A stretch of DNA of 64,000 nucleotides from Lamellibrachia columna (taxonomy: Eukaryota; Annelida; Polychaeta; Sabellida; Siboglinidae). The translations under genes and the position numbers were made by a program. The stretch spans positions 50,173,803-50,237,802 of the forward strand of contig OY759270.1 in assembly GCA_963662155.1 (NCBI GenBank). The letters are read 5' to 3'. How positions within the stretch are numbered: position 1 is the stretch's first letter; every line of letters begins with the position of its first letter. Of the stretch, positions 54,221 through 64,000 are shown in pieces. The notes below the pieces were generated by a model. The model had not been told where the DNA came from, ran no database searches, and saw only the letters and a list, made by a program, of their open reading frames with translations.

Positions 54221-56545
54221 GCCTACTCTTTCTCGTAGCGCACCGGTAAATGGAAAATGACGTTGACAGAAATTTAAATTAATTTGTTTTTATATTCAAA
54301 TATCAAATTATCTGTAAATAGTAACAATGTTTTCCAGTGCTGAATCCATATAAATTATGTAATCGAAATATTTTTTTCCTAGCTATTATATATATATTTG
54401 TGAAGATATTTTCGCGGGAAACCAGCGCAAGGCCAAGGCCTTTGGCAAAGGCCGGACCTGTGCAAAAAAATATGATGGGACATAATTATTAGTCTAATTT
54501 GGGTCCAATGACTGAAACAGAGCCTTGTTAAATGAAAGAGATAAAAACTTCCTGTTGTGCACAACTTCAATAAAACAATGTTAAAAGCACCTGCATTTTA
54601 TTTTGGTATTTTGACTGTACGGATTGTGGGCTGTGGGATATTGCATGTGAGAGCACATTTTATCACAGTTATCAAAGAATTATTTATGAATCAAAATATC
54701 CAATCTCATTAATTCTTTGTGTTCTGCCTGTCAACTATATACTATTTCTTTTTTGCCACCATTTATTACAAGAGCTTTCAGTTTTAGTAACATTCTTTTA
54801 TACATGTGGAACTTCACTAAAAGTTTTTAAATATTTAAATATCATCCTTACATCAACCCACTTAGCAAAAACAGATTTGTTAGAAATTACCTTGCTTTTG
54901 ATAACCAATGTTGAAATGGGTTTATTAACATATTGCTATATATAAATATTGTATTATTTAAAAAAAAGAATTTTTCCTGTTGTTTGCAAAGACAATATTA
55001 TTAGAAGCATGTAAAAATTCACATTTAATTTTGTCCTTCAATGACGGTACAGTAATCATATACACATTACTGACAGTGAAAACAATCAGTTCAAGGAAAC
55101 ATATACCTGGAACAATATAATTATTTTGTCATAGTTATATTACAACCTGCACAAGTCATGTTGCACTACACAACAACCTGCATAAATCACAAATTTGATT
55201 CACCACAAAGTCCATATACACATGTTTGAACATTTGTGGCACACAATGTGACATTTAGGAACACATTTACCAGGAATTGTCATGGATAATAATATCATTA
55301 ATGCAAATATAATTTGTTTACATACACTCAAATGCAAAATAAGCTCTTTATAAAAATACCATGTTCACTTCAATTTGAAGGGTACCAGAAAATTCACTGT
55401 GTTCCAATTAAGTCAGATGGACCAGCTTGCTACAGTTGACTTGTCTGAGGTTCAACCCACCCAAGCCTTAAATTTAATATAAGTTTTCTTTTGTGCTTGA
55501 CTGCATAGCACATACAATAACCCAGTAACACCCTGGAAAACACACTAAACAATCTCTCACCACCCTATTTCATTAGTACTATAGTCAGAATGTAGCTCAA
55601 TATAGCCAACTGGTTTACAATTTTTATATAAATGATTCAGTATCATAGGCGGCACAATGCCATTACACACGGATACAACTAAATACAGTTTGAGATATGC
55701 TCTGTTAACAAAGCCAACCTCTATTACCACTTGGTTTAACATGGTTGTGCATAATAAAATTGAGCAGCAAAACAGGATCAAATACAGGCAACACTGACAT
55801 CTGACAGGTGATAACCAACAGAATGGGAGTATCTTGTCTATGTATACACTTCATTATTCCACTTATTCAGTAAGCTATACTATGTATACACTTCATTATT
55901 CCACTTATTCAGTAAGCTATACTATGTACCATATGTAAATAATAAACACGTTTGGTGGGGGCAATTTCAGAAGACACTGGCATCCTCACTATATGCTGGT
56001 TATCACCCCCATATAAATACTTAATTAGTAATATAACCCTTCAATTAATGATACAAAATTGTTTTGTAATGTGTTCTTCCATTGACTATTGTAATTAAGC
56101 CATATGTGGGAAAGTAATTGTGTAAGATAAAACACAAGTACCCATTCCAAGGTACACACAGATTTTGATACACATCAATAGATGTTCTCAAGCTTATCTT
56201 CCTCACTATTACAGCACATACCTTCTTAAAGCCACTGTTCATAATTTGTTAAAAAAGTATCATGCAACAAAGTTGTAAATAAGTTGCCAATAAGTGTTGC
56301 ACTGTACAGAAATAATGCAATACGTCTGCCAGAATTCACACATTGCCTATTCACAAATCATCAAATTTGTGACTTTTGGCACCATAGTGGGTGAAATGTA
56401 AACACTATCATGTCAACTTGTAAATATACCATGACATCATGCCCATATGCAGATGGTTCATTTTGCAAATGGTGATGCGCAGATTGCAAGCCATTGATAA
56501 TAGCGTTGCTGCTCTTGTGGTAATAGTGATGCGCAGATTGCAAGC
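54221..56545. other. Upstream of NUP205; no gene seen
   Basis: Should hold the NUP205 promoter and 5' UTR (minus strand). TGACGT at about 54259 is a CRE-like word. No TATA box could be placed with confidence. A 42-bp direct duplication lies at 55839-55925 (TACACTTCATTATTCCACTT). Confidence 0.4.
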
Positions 56546-57775
56546 CATTGATTTTAACAAGATTTAACAAGATTTGCCATCCAAGCTAAAGACCCAGATG
56601 GCAAGTGGACAAGGAAGCCATTGGCTTATCGAGAGTCCAACAATGTTCATCTACTTATAGCCCGCCCTCCTGAGATAATGTGTCAACCTTGTTTTTAAAC
56701 ATATTCACGCTGCTAGCAGTTACACAATCTGTAGACAATTTGTTCCATTCATTTATTGTCCTCTGTGAGAACGAGTGCTTCCTGATGTCCAATCTACATT
56801 GATCCTTTACTAATTTTACCTCATGTCCTCTAGTTCTGCTATCCTTCTTGAGTGAGAAAAACATATTTCTATCAATATTTTCATACCCATTCAATATCTT
56901 AAAAACTTCAATCTGATCTCCTCTTAACCTCCTTGTCTCTAGAGTTGTTAAACCACATTCTTTCAGGCGTTCTTCATAACTAAGGTCTCTCAGTTCTGGA
57001 ATCATTTTAGTTGCTCTCCTTTGTATGCGTTCAAGCGTATCTATATCCTTCTTACAATATGGTCTCCATGCTTGTATACAGTATTCTAAATGAGGTCTAA
57101 CTATTGCTTTATAAAGAGGTATAATTAACTTTTTTCCCTTGTATGTTATGTTTCTTCTAATCAATCCAAGAATTTTATTACCCTTTGAAGCTGCAATACC
57201 ACACTGCTCTGAAACTTTCATATCAGCGCTTATTGTAACTCCTAAGTCCTTTTCTTTTACAGTAGTACCCAGAACAGTATCTCCCATTTTATAGTTTACA
57301 TTCAAGTTCCTATGTCCTGTATGTAGGCATTTACATTTCCCAAAATTGAACATCTGCCATTTCTCAGACCATTTCACTAATCTGTCTTCTCCATCTACTA
57401 CAACTCGTTGTCTTCTGTCAGTCAGCCATTGTTCTATCCAGTCAGTTATGCTATCCCCGATACCATGGGCTTTTAATTTAAGTAGTAATCTTTGATATGG
57501 CACTTTGTCAAAAGCTTTCTGAAAATCTAAGTAGATAATATTTACTGGCGATCCCACTTCTATCCACTTAGTGATTTCTTCCAAAAAACAACATATTTGT
57601 TAAGCATGACCTCGCTTTAAGGAATCCATGTTGAGATGAATTTAATAATTTATGCTTAACGAGGAAGTCCACCATATGGTCTTTAATTAACCTTTCTAAT
57701 AATTTACAAATCACTGACGTTAAACTCACTGGTCTGTAATTCTCTGACTTATTTCTCGAACCCTTTTTAAATAAT
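56546..57775 (-). mobile_element. CR1 LINE copy 3, 5'-truncated, RT core deleted
   Basis: Starts at the 3' end with AACAAGATTT repeats. The frame 57584-56655 matches copies 1 and 2, but VVVDGE joins directly to DRLVKW: 63 codons including the PQGS and FADD boxes are gone, in frame. It shares with copy 1 a 2-bp deletion after LTNML. Flanked by copies of TTGCTGCTCTTGTGGTAAT (56505, 57787). Confidence 0.92.
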
Positions 57776-58394
57776 GATAATAGCATTGCTGCTCTTGTGG
57801 TAATCAGAGTCAGTACACAGTTGAAAAGCAATGCTCAAAGTACCACGAAGTGGACATCTGGATTTTAAAGGGATTTAGAGAGAGATTTAAATTTACCGTT
57901 CAAAACTTTACTCAGGAAATGGGATAAACTATGCTATGGTATTGTGGCTTTAAATCAAGTGTTGTTCTAAATTGATAATTTACATTTGCTTTGCTGATGT
58001 TTCATTGTGTTATGCTTTATTAAATAGCAGACTGAAATGAAGAATGACAAAATGGTAGTTTATTATTTTTTTACAAAATATATATAATAGTGAAACTGTC
58101 ATCCATGTTTCTTTGTTGAGGTTAATATTAAATTCCGTGGCATACACAGTACCCTGCCACTATGCTAAACATTGTGGCATCTCATCAACTTATATTAATA
58201 CATGGTGTAATAAGACAACACAATTTGATTAGATTACAAAACATTAACATGAAATAGAATCACCTTTTTGTGGATGATGCAGTATATATATGTCAATTTG
58301 ATTATACAAAACATTACAGGAGTATTATTAAATACAGTCGTCTGAATTGGTGCATACATGCGTACAAAACAGTAAGAGAACACACACCAAGGAA

Positions 58395-58612
58395 GGGTCA
58401 GTGTAGATTAGATGTCAGGACAGAAAGCACTCATTCTCAATAAATGAATGAAACAAATTATCTAGAGATTGCATGCAGCGTGATTATTTTTAAAAACAAA
58501 ATTTACAAATATCTCACAAAGGTGGGTAACACATAGGAATAATCGTTGGATTCTTGATAATCAAAACAATCAAAACAAGCTTCCTTGTCCACTTGCCATC
58601 TTGTTAAATAAA
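58395..58612 (+). mobile_element. CR1 3'-end fragment
   Basis: GTGTAGATTAGATGTCAGGA, AATAAATGAATGAAACAAAT and CTTCCTTGTCCACTTGCCAT follow the CR1 3' end in order; ends at ATCTTGTTAAA. Confidence 0.8.
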
Positions 58613-59655
58613 ACATAAAAATAAATTAGAATCTGCTTTACTGTACAGCACAATTTTAAAATGGAAATGCCATCTAAGTTTGTTGGCCATAATACATGAA
58701 AAATAGATTGTTAAAACTTCGCAACAAATTATACCATCCATGTAACACCATTCACACATCACCAACATGCTCGGAATCAAGCTGAAACACATTACATTAC
58801 ACCACATTACACTACAAGTACAACCGTGCAACAGAATAACACGTTCAGTGCAATGAAGTAAAATGATTAAAGAAATTAATTAATAAAAAAATACAATCAA
58901 CGAGACCCAGATCCTAGCACAGTATGCACACATAGGAAGTCTTTCCTATGTATTAGGGTACATGCACTTCTCCACTCCACTAATACACATAATATGTGTA
59001 TTAATTATTAACCAAACTGTGCTAGGATCAAACAAATATTTAATTTATATTATATGAAATATATAATTAATATATATTATATGAAAAACACATAAAGCCA
59101 AATTTACAAATAATGTCCTCCTGTGTCATGATTACTCTAAAACTTAAACTCATGGTTTCACAATGAACCATCCCTGAAGTAAAATATAAGTCACACTGGT
59201 CTGCTCCAGAAAGCAAACAGTCACAATACCATGTCATGGTTTACGGCTAAATGGTTTTACCTTCTTGTGTTACTTAAAAAGTATACACAGTGAAGATAAA
59301 TTCGTTGTAAATATAAATTTCCAATTTTAGTGGCAATATATAATCACATTTTAAAACGAGCATATCACATCCATAAAATGTGTGATACATACAGTAGAAT
59401 AACTCAGCAAAGGCCCAAATCTGTCTGGACTCTGGGCATAAGCAACTCTGATAAAAGTGACAACAATTAACATATGTACGTAGTATGAGCAACTTCATAA
59501 AATAGAAAGACTGTTCATATGTATTTTTGACAATGCTTTCCACATTTGCATAATTCATGTACATAATAAAAGAAATGTCTACATAATATAAATAAATGCA
59601 TAGAAGTACAATATGCTTTCGTGGTCCTCTATGGCTGCAATCAACCATACATGCA

Positions 59656-59661
59656 TTTATT
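59656..59661 (-). promoter_or_regulatory. Possible PLD polyadenylation signal
   Basis: AATAAA on the minus strand, about 175 bases after the PLD stop. The region is AT-rich and other AATAAA hexamers occur, so this is only a candidate. Confidence 0.3.
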
Positions 59662-59834
59662 GCATTACAAAATGCCCACATTGCACATGTTTCAACTGAT
59701 TGCTAAGTTTAGCTTTCCACACATGCAAAATGTTCAAACAATTGCAAAGCTTGGTTTTTGTACAATTTAGCTTTAAATGTATCACATACGAGGAACGCTT
59801 CAAACATAGAACTGTATTCCTTAGTGAAATATCA

Positions 59835-60065
59835 TCAAGTCCATATCACAGATGGCACGAGCGCTTCCTTCGTGCCGAATCCAATCACCGGCTGCAGATT
59901 CTCGTTACACAGAAAGCGCAGGGGTAGTAGCACAAGGTGACCTTTGACCTTCATCAGCAGATGCTGAGCCTCAGTGGGGCATGTGTGGCTGAGTGGTTCA
60001 ACTTTCTGTTGTTGGTGAAGTTCGTGGAAGTTGTGAATATTATCTGACGGGATGCAGCTGAACAC
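59835..60065 (-). CDS. PLD1: PLD last exon with stop
   Basis: [20 protein letters not shown], then [20 protein letters not shown] and [17 protein letters not shown]. The C-terminal PxxxWT ending is typical of PLD1/2. Confidence 0.95.
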   Translation of the reverse strand: MFSCIPSDNIHNFHELHQQQKVEPLSHTCPTEAQHLLMKVKGHLVLLPLRFLCNENLQPVIGFGTKEALVPSVIWT

Positions 60066-63000
60066 CTGTAGAATTTAACCATTGTTAATCACAACAACCA
60101 ATGTTTTCTCAGACAAGGCTGTGTTATTAAACTTACTAGATGTACAGATGTACTGTATAAACTATTAGGTTACCGTAACAACATGTAAATATGGTATTCT
60201 GCTGACGATGGTGTACGACGGTAGCCAGTAAAGATATAACAATGTTGATTTTAACAGCCTACAGGGCCCGAGCCCATAAAGTGTAGGTGAACGGCACGCC
60301 TAGATCAATCATGTTTTTTTTATTTTTTATTTTTTTTATTAAATATTTTTATCGATCCATCCTTGTTTTTTTATCTCGCTTTTAGTGCAATGTCTGCTAA
60401 GCTTATGCTTTGGGCCACTTTTCATCTTTTGATGGTATCACCAGGCCAATGAATTTAAGTATACATTTTTTTATATAACCATTAGGTAAGATTTCTACCA
60501 TGGCAATACTGCTATGATGAAATAATGTAACACCAGCATAAAATGTGTAGTTACTGGGTAAAAAGAAATGGATGTGGTGAGCATGATTTCTATGTGGATA
60601 ATTTTGTTGTAACTTTTATGATTAATCTACTGGACAGCCAGGCCAAACATTTGATGAGTAAACATTTGATGAGGTGGGCAGACAGACAGGCAGGCGGGTA
60701 GGCAGGTCGATGGGTGGGCAGGCGGGTGGGCAGGTCGATGGGTGGGCAGGCGGGTGGACAGGCAGGCGAGTGAGCAGGTCGATGGGTGGACAGGCAGGCG
60801 GGCGGGCGGGCGGGCAGGTCGATGGGTGGGCAGGCGGGTGGACAGGCAGGTGGGCGGGCGGGCAGGTCGATGGGTGGGCAGGCGGGTGGACAGGCAGGTG
60901 GGCGGGCAGGTCGATGGGTGGGCAGGCGGGTGGACAGGCAGGCGGGCGGGCAGGTCGATGGTGGGCAGGCGGGTGGGCAGGCAGGTGGACAGGCAGGCAG
61001 GCGGGCAGATGAAACATGTCCTCACCTTCTCATACATGGATGTGTTGATGGCGGCTTGCTTCATCCACACACCCTTGTAGAAGTCAGACCTGACTGGGTC
61101 ACATACGTCAATGGGGGTCTTCCCTGACATCAACCCCAGATGCTCCCTAGAAACATCAACAATGACACACTTTAGATCTTGCATCAGTAAGTTGATGGTT
61201 GAAAATGAACATCATCTTCTACAGATGAGCCTGCATGCAAGCATGCTTGCACAAACTGCTCAAATTGGTCAGGCTGACTACATTAAAATATTCATGAAAC
61301 ATTTAATAACTACCATATATTTTGTGTAGCCCTATTAAATAAAGCATTGGCTAATAATACACAGTTCATTGATGTTTGTTCTACTTTCTTTTTTAAAGAG
61401 TTTTTAATGAAAAATGCATTTTGTTAATACAAATAGCTAAGATGCCATTTTCTCAAATAGTATAGCAGGCAAAAGTTATTTGCTTTTGTATAATGTTTTT
61501 TTTTCATTGTACTATGAAATGTCATTTAAAAAGACAACCATTGCCTTGTAGTATTAGCGTAATAACCAAATATACATGTTTACTCTGTGTGTCTTTATTT
61601 TTATCGATTATTTAATCGTTGTCCATGTGAACCCAGACTACATGTAGTTACCTGAACAGGGACTTTCTCAGACTGCTGGCATAATGCCCAACCATGCATG
61701 ACTGTCCGTTCATGCGAGACGGGAACATCTTTTTGTCTTCAATGACAATTGCGAGCTCACTGTCACGTTTACCGATCAGGCTACGGTCGTTGATGTTTGC
61801 TGAGCCAAAGATGACCTTGGTATCATCCACAATCATCAGCTTGCTGTGCACGTAGATCAACTCAGTTGTCTTGTGGGAAAGGGTTAAATCAACAATTAGT
61901 CATATCCATGCAATGAACAAAACTGTAATTTTTTTTAGCATGTCTTCATCTGTTTCTCCAGCTGTTAATGTATCAATTCTGCCTAAACACAAAACAGATA
62001 TGTGACATATTATTTATTTAGAAAATGTTCTGTTGTTTTACAGTGTGTCATAACAATACTGTAGAACTAGAAACTAGCAAGCATTACCATGACAAAGTTC
62101 TTTGTTGGAAGGAGGCTATCCCAAACAAGTCATTTCAGGGAAAATTCAGCAGGCTTGGCCAAAATGACATCACTGAAAAATCACATCATACAAATCTAAG
62201 ATTTGCAAAGATATCTTAATTCAGCTAGATAGTTGTGAACGAACAGAAACAGACAAGTTTGTTCCACAGTACCAGACTGCCGAGAAGTTCACTGTGAGTG
62301 CGAAGTCCATAGAAGGAGATATACTCAAAGGGGTCAGGAACTGCAATAAAATAAATAATTATTGTTACATCTTAAGACAATAACAATAACTACAATGCCA
62401 ACTCTAAAATATCATAATTAGTATTTTGAGATGCATTTCTTCAATACGATAGAAACAACTACAATACTAACCCTAAAATGTAATTATGATTATTTTGAGA
62501 AGCATTGCGTGTTTTCATATTGCCTTGTTATTGCACTATAAAGATGCACCTAAAATATATACCCACACTAGGCTGACATGTTAGGCACTATACACTATAC
62601 ACCAAATCATATTCCGCTGTTACAATGACATTAATACAAACATCTCATGAATTAACATATTGGATACAATACACACTGGAGCAAAGTGGCTTACATTGTT
62701 GATGAAACCTACAAACAGCACAAGGTAAACAATAGACAACAAATAGCCAACTGATGTTTATTAGTTGTTTAAATCACACAGCCAACAACTCATCAAGCAT
62801 CAGATGTTTGTGTCTTACTTTTTTCTTTGTTTCTTTATTGAACTATTCACATTCAAAGGGTAAAATGTTAGATTATTGCTTTTTAAAATTACCCAAGGTG
62901 ATGCCACAACACAGCAAACTGCCTTGACATATATAAGCACATTTATTTGCGTGGTTACGTGTAATGCACTCACTTTTTGCTGCGAGTCGTTCAAGGAGAG

Positions 63001-63137
63001 ACTTCCCACCACGGCAGATGGACAAGTAGTTCCAGTGCATGACAACTTGTATTGCTGCACCAGATGATGTGCCCAGCTCACCTTCGAATGCCGGCAGTAG
63101 CGGCATCACAACATACACGCGAAACACCTTGTTGTCA
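59835..63137 (-). CDS. PLD1: Phospholipase D (PLD1/2 type), C-terminal five exons; 5' part off window
   Basis: Phospholipase D hydrolyses phosphatidylcholine to phosphatidic acid and choline at membranes. Exons on the minus strand: 63137-62974, 62340-62273, 61869-61652, 61146-61026 and 60065-59835 (with stop); 802 bp, all phases agree. Seen in order: [30 protein letters not shown], the second HKD motif ([10 protein letters not shown] with SANINDRS and GKRDSE after it), REHLGL, and the C-terminus [13 protein letters not shown]. The catalytic His, Lys and Asp of this HKD are present. The first HKD, the PX and PH domains and the N-terminus should lie beyond 64000. I cannot separate PLD1 from PLD2; invertebrates often have one gene for both. 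Its introns carry a 55-bp satellite and a G-rich minisatellite. Confidence 0.95.
60670..61012. repeat. G-rich (plus strand) minisatellite next to PLD exon
   Basis: Units built from GGGTGGGCAGGCGGGTGG, ACAGGCAGGCGGGC and GGTCGATG. Many GGG runs give G-quadruplex potential on the plus strand, the template for PLD. It ends about 13 bp from the exon donor. Confidence 0.93.
61026..61146 (-). CDS. PLD1: PLD exon, penultimate
   Basis: 121 bp: [20 protein letters not shown], then [19 protein letters not shown]. Donor GTGAGG, after which the C-rich (transcript sense) minisatellite begins within about 15 bases. Confidence 0.94.
61652..61869 (-). CDS. PLD1: PLD exon with second HKD motif
   Basis: 218 bp. 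Encodes [20 protein letters not shown], then [20 protein letters not shown]. The H-x-K-x4-D residues are intact. Donor GTAACT. Confidence 0.96.
62273..62340 (-). CDS. PLD1: PLD exon (FYGLRTH)
   Basis: 68 bp: [19 protein letters not shown] and GSL. Acceptor TTGCAG, donor [16 protein letters not shown] is a family block just before HKD2. Confidence 0.92.
62974..63137 (-). CDS. PLD1: PLD exon (catalytic domain, before HKD2)
   Basis: Acceptor TTGCAG, donor GTGAGT. Encodes [20 protein letters not shown], then [20 protein letters not shown] and SLLERLAAK. The upstream intron is filled by a 55-bp satellite. Confidence 0.93.
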
Positions 63138-63177
63138 CTGCAAGTGAGTTACAGCATTGTAAGTAATCAACAAGAAC

Positions 63178-64000
63178 ACTATCACTGCAACACTTCACAG
63201 TGGATAAACTGTGACCACTGTATTGGATGAATACTATCACTGCAACACTTCACAGTGGATAAACTGTGACCACTGTATTGGGTGAATACTATCACTGCAA
63301 CACTTCACAGTGGATAAACTGTGACCATTGTATTGGATGAATACCATCACTGCAACACTTCACAGTAGATAAACTCTGACCACTGTATTTGGTGAATAGC
63401 ATCACTGCAACACTTCACAGTGGATAAACTGTGACCACTGTATTGGGTGAATATCATCACTGCAACACTTCACATTGGATAAACTGTGACCACTGTATTT
63501 GGTGAATACCATCACTGCAACACTTCACAGTAGATAAACTGTGACCACTGTATTTGGTGAATAGCATCACTGCAACACTTCACAGTGGATAAACTGTGAC
63601 CATTGTATTGGGTGAATACCACTACTGCAACACTTCACAGTGAATAAACTGTGACCACTGTATTGGATGAATACTATCACTGCAACACTTCACAGTGGAT
63701 AAACTGTGACCACTGTACTGGGTGAATACTATCACTGCAACACTTCACAGTGGATAAACTGTGACCACTGTATTGGGTGAATACTATCACTGCAACACTT
63801 CACAGTGGATAAACTGTGACCATTGTATTGGGTGAATATCATCACTGCAACACTTCACAGCGGATAAACTGTGACCACTGTATTGGGTGAATATCATCAC
63901 TGCAACACTTCACAGTGGATAAACTGTGACCTCTGTATTGGATGAATACCATCACTGCAACACTTCACAGTGGATAAACTGTGACCACTATATTGGGTGA
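63178..64000. repeat. 55-bp satellite in PLD intron, 15 units, cut by window end
   Basis: Unit ACTATCACTGCAACACTTCA-CAGTGGATAAACTGTGACCA-(CTGTATTGGATGAAT). Mild variation. Not related to the 55-bp satellite at 23016. Confidence 0.96.

Larger units (their letters stand above)
57776..59834. other. Downstream of PLD; includes a small CR1 fragment
   Basis: AT-rich. Contains the PLD 3' UTR (minus strand, end not fixed) and, at 58395-58612, a plus-strand CR1 3' fragment. No other gene seen. Confidence 0.5.

Noticed and set aside
60622..61127. Pro/Cys-rich and Gly/Arg-rich open frames in the G-rich minisatellite
   Set aside because: Repeat-driven reading frames inside a PLD intron.

Overview
This is nuclear DNA of an invertebrate animal. 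It has introns with GT/AG borders, is AT-rich (about 60% by eye), and carries CR1/L2-type LINEs, tRNA-headed SINEs, hAT-like and TTAA-flanked DNA transposons and long intronic satellites. Nothing is bacterial. I cannot name the species; a marine lophotrochozoan or lancelet-like animal is only a guess from the repeat types.

Two genes lie head-to-tail on the minus strand. From 54220 down past the left edge is the scaffold nucleoporin NUP205. I could place 23 coding exons plus one candidate, about 1,180 codons, with splice phases agreeing at every junction; its C-terminal part lies beyond position 1. From the right edge to 59835 are the last five coding exons of a PLD1/2-type phospholipase D, with the second HKD motif and the C-terminus. 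About 5.6 kb separates the two coding regions.

Most of the rest is repeats. Intron 12 of NUP205 (14408-29448) holds a TTAA-flanked element with a hAT-like insertion, a nearly full-length CR1 LINE, a 55-bp satellite (about 73 units, 23016-27020) and a 56-bp satellite (36 units, 27237-29250). Intron 1 (46745-54204) holds a SINE split by a hAT-like element that itself contains a 78-bp satellite (27 units), followed by two more TTAA-family elements, one split by a further transposon. Other introns hold a 24/31-bp minisatellite, a piggyBac-like element, an L2-like LINE, an element with long inverted arms, a second hAT-like element inside a LINE fragment, and a CR1 copy inside a TTAA-family element. 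The PLD introns carry a G-rich minisatellite beside an exon and a 55-bp satellite that runs off the right edge.

The most interesting signals are structural. Both intron-12 satellites start at the 3' ends of convergent LINE remnants. The 78-bp satellite sits inside a DNA transposon. Two copies of the TTAA family were hit within about 5 bp of the same internal site. NUP205 exon 3 ends in three tandem copies of its own splice donor. I found no new enzymatic or defence system.
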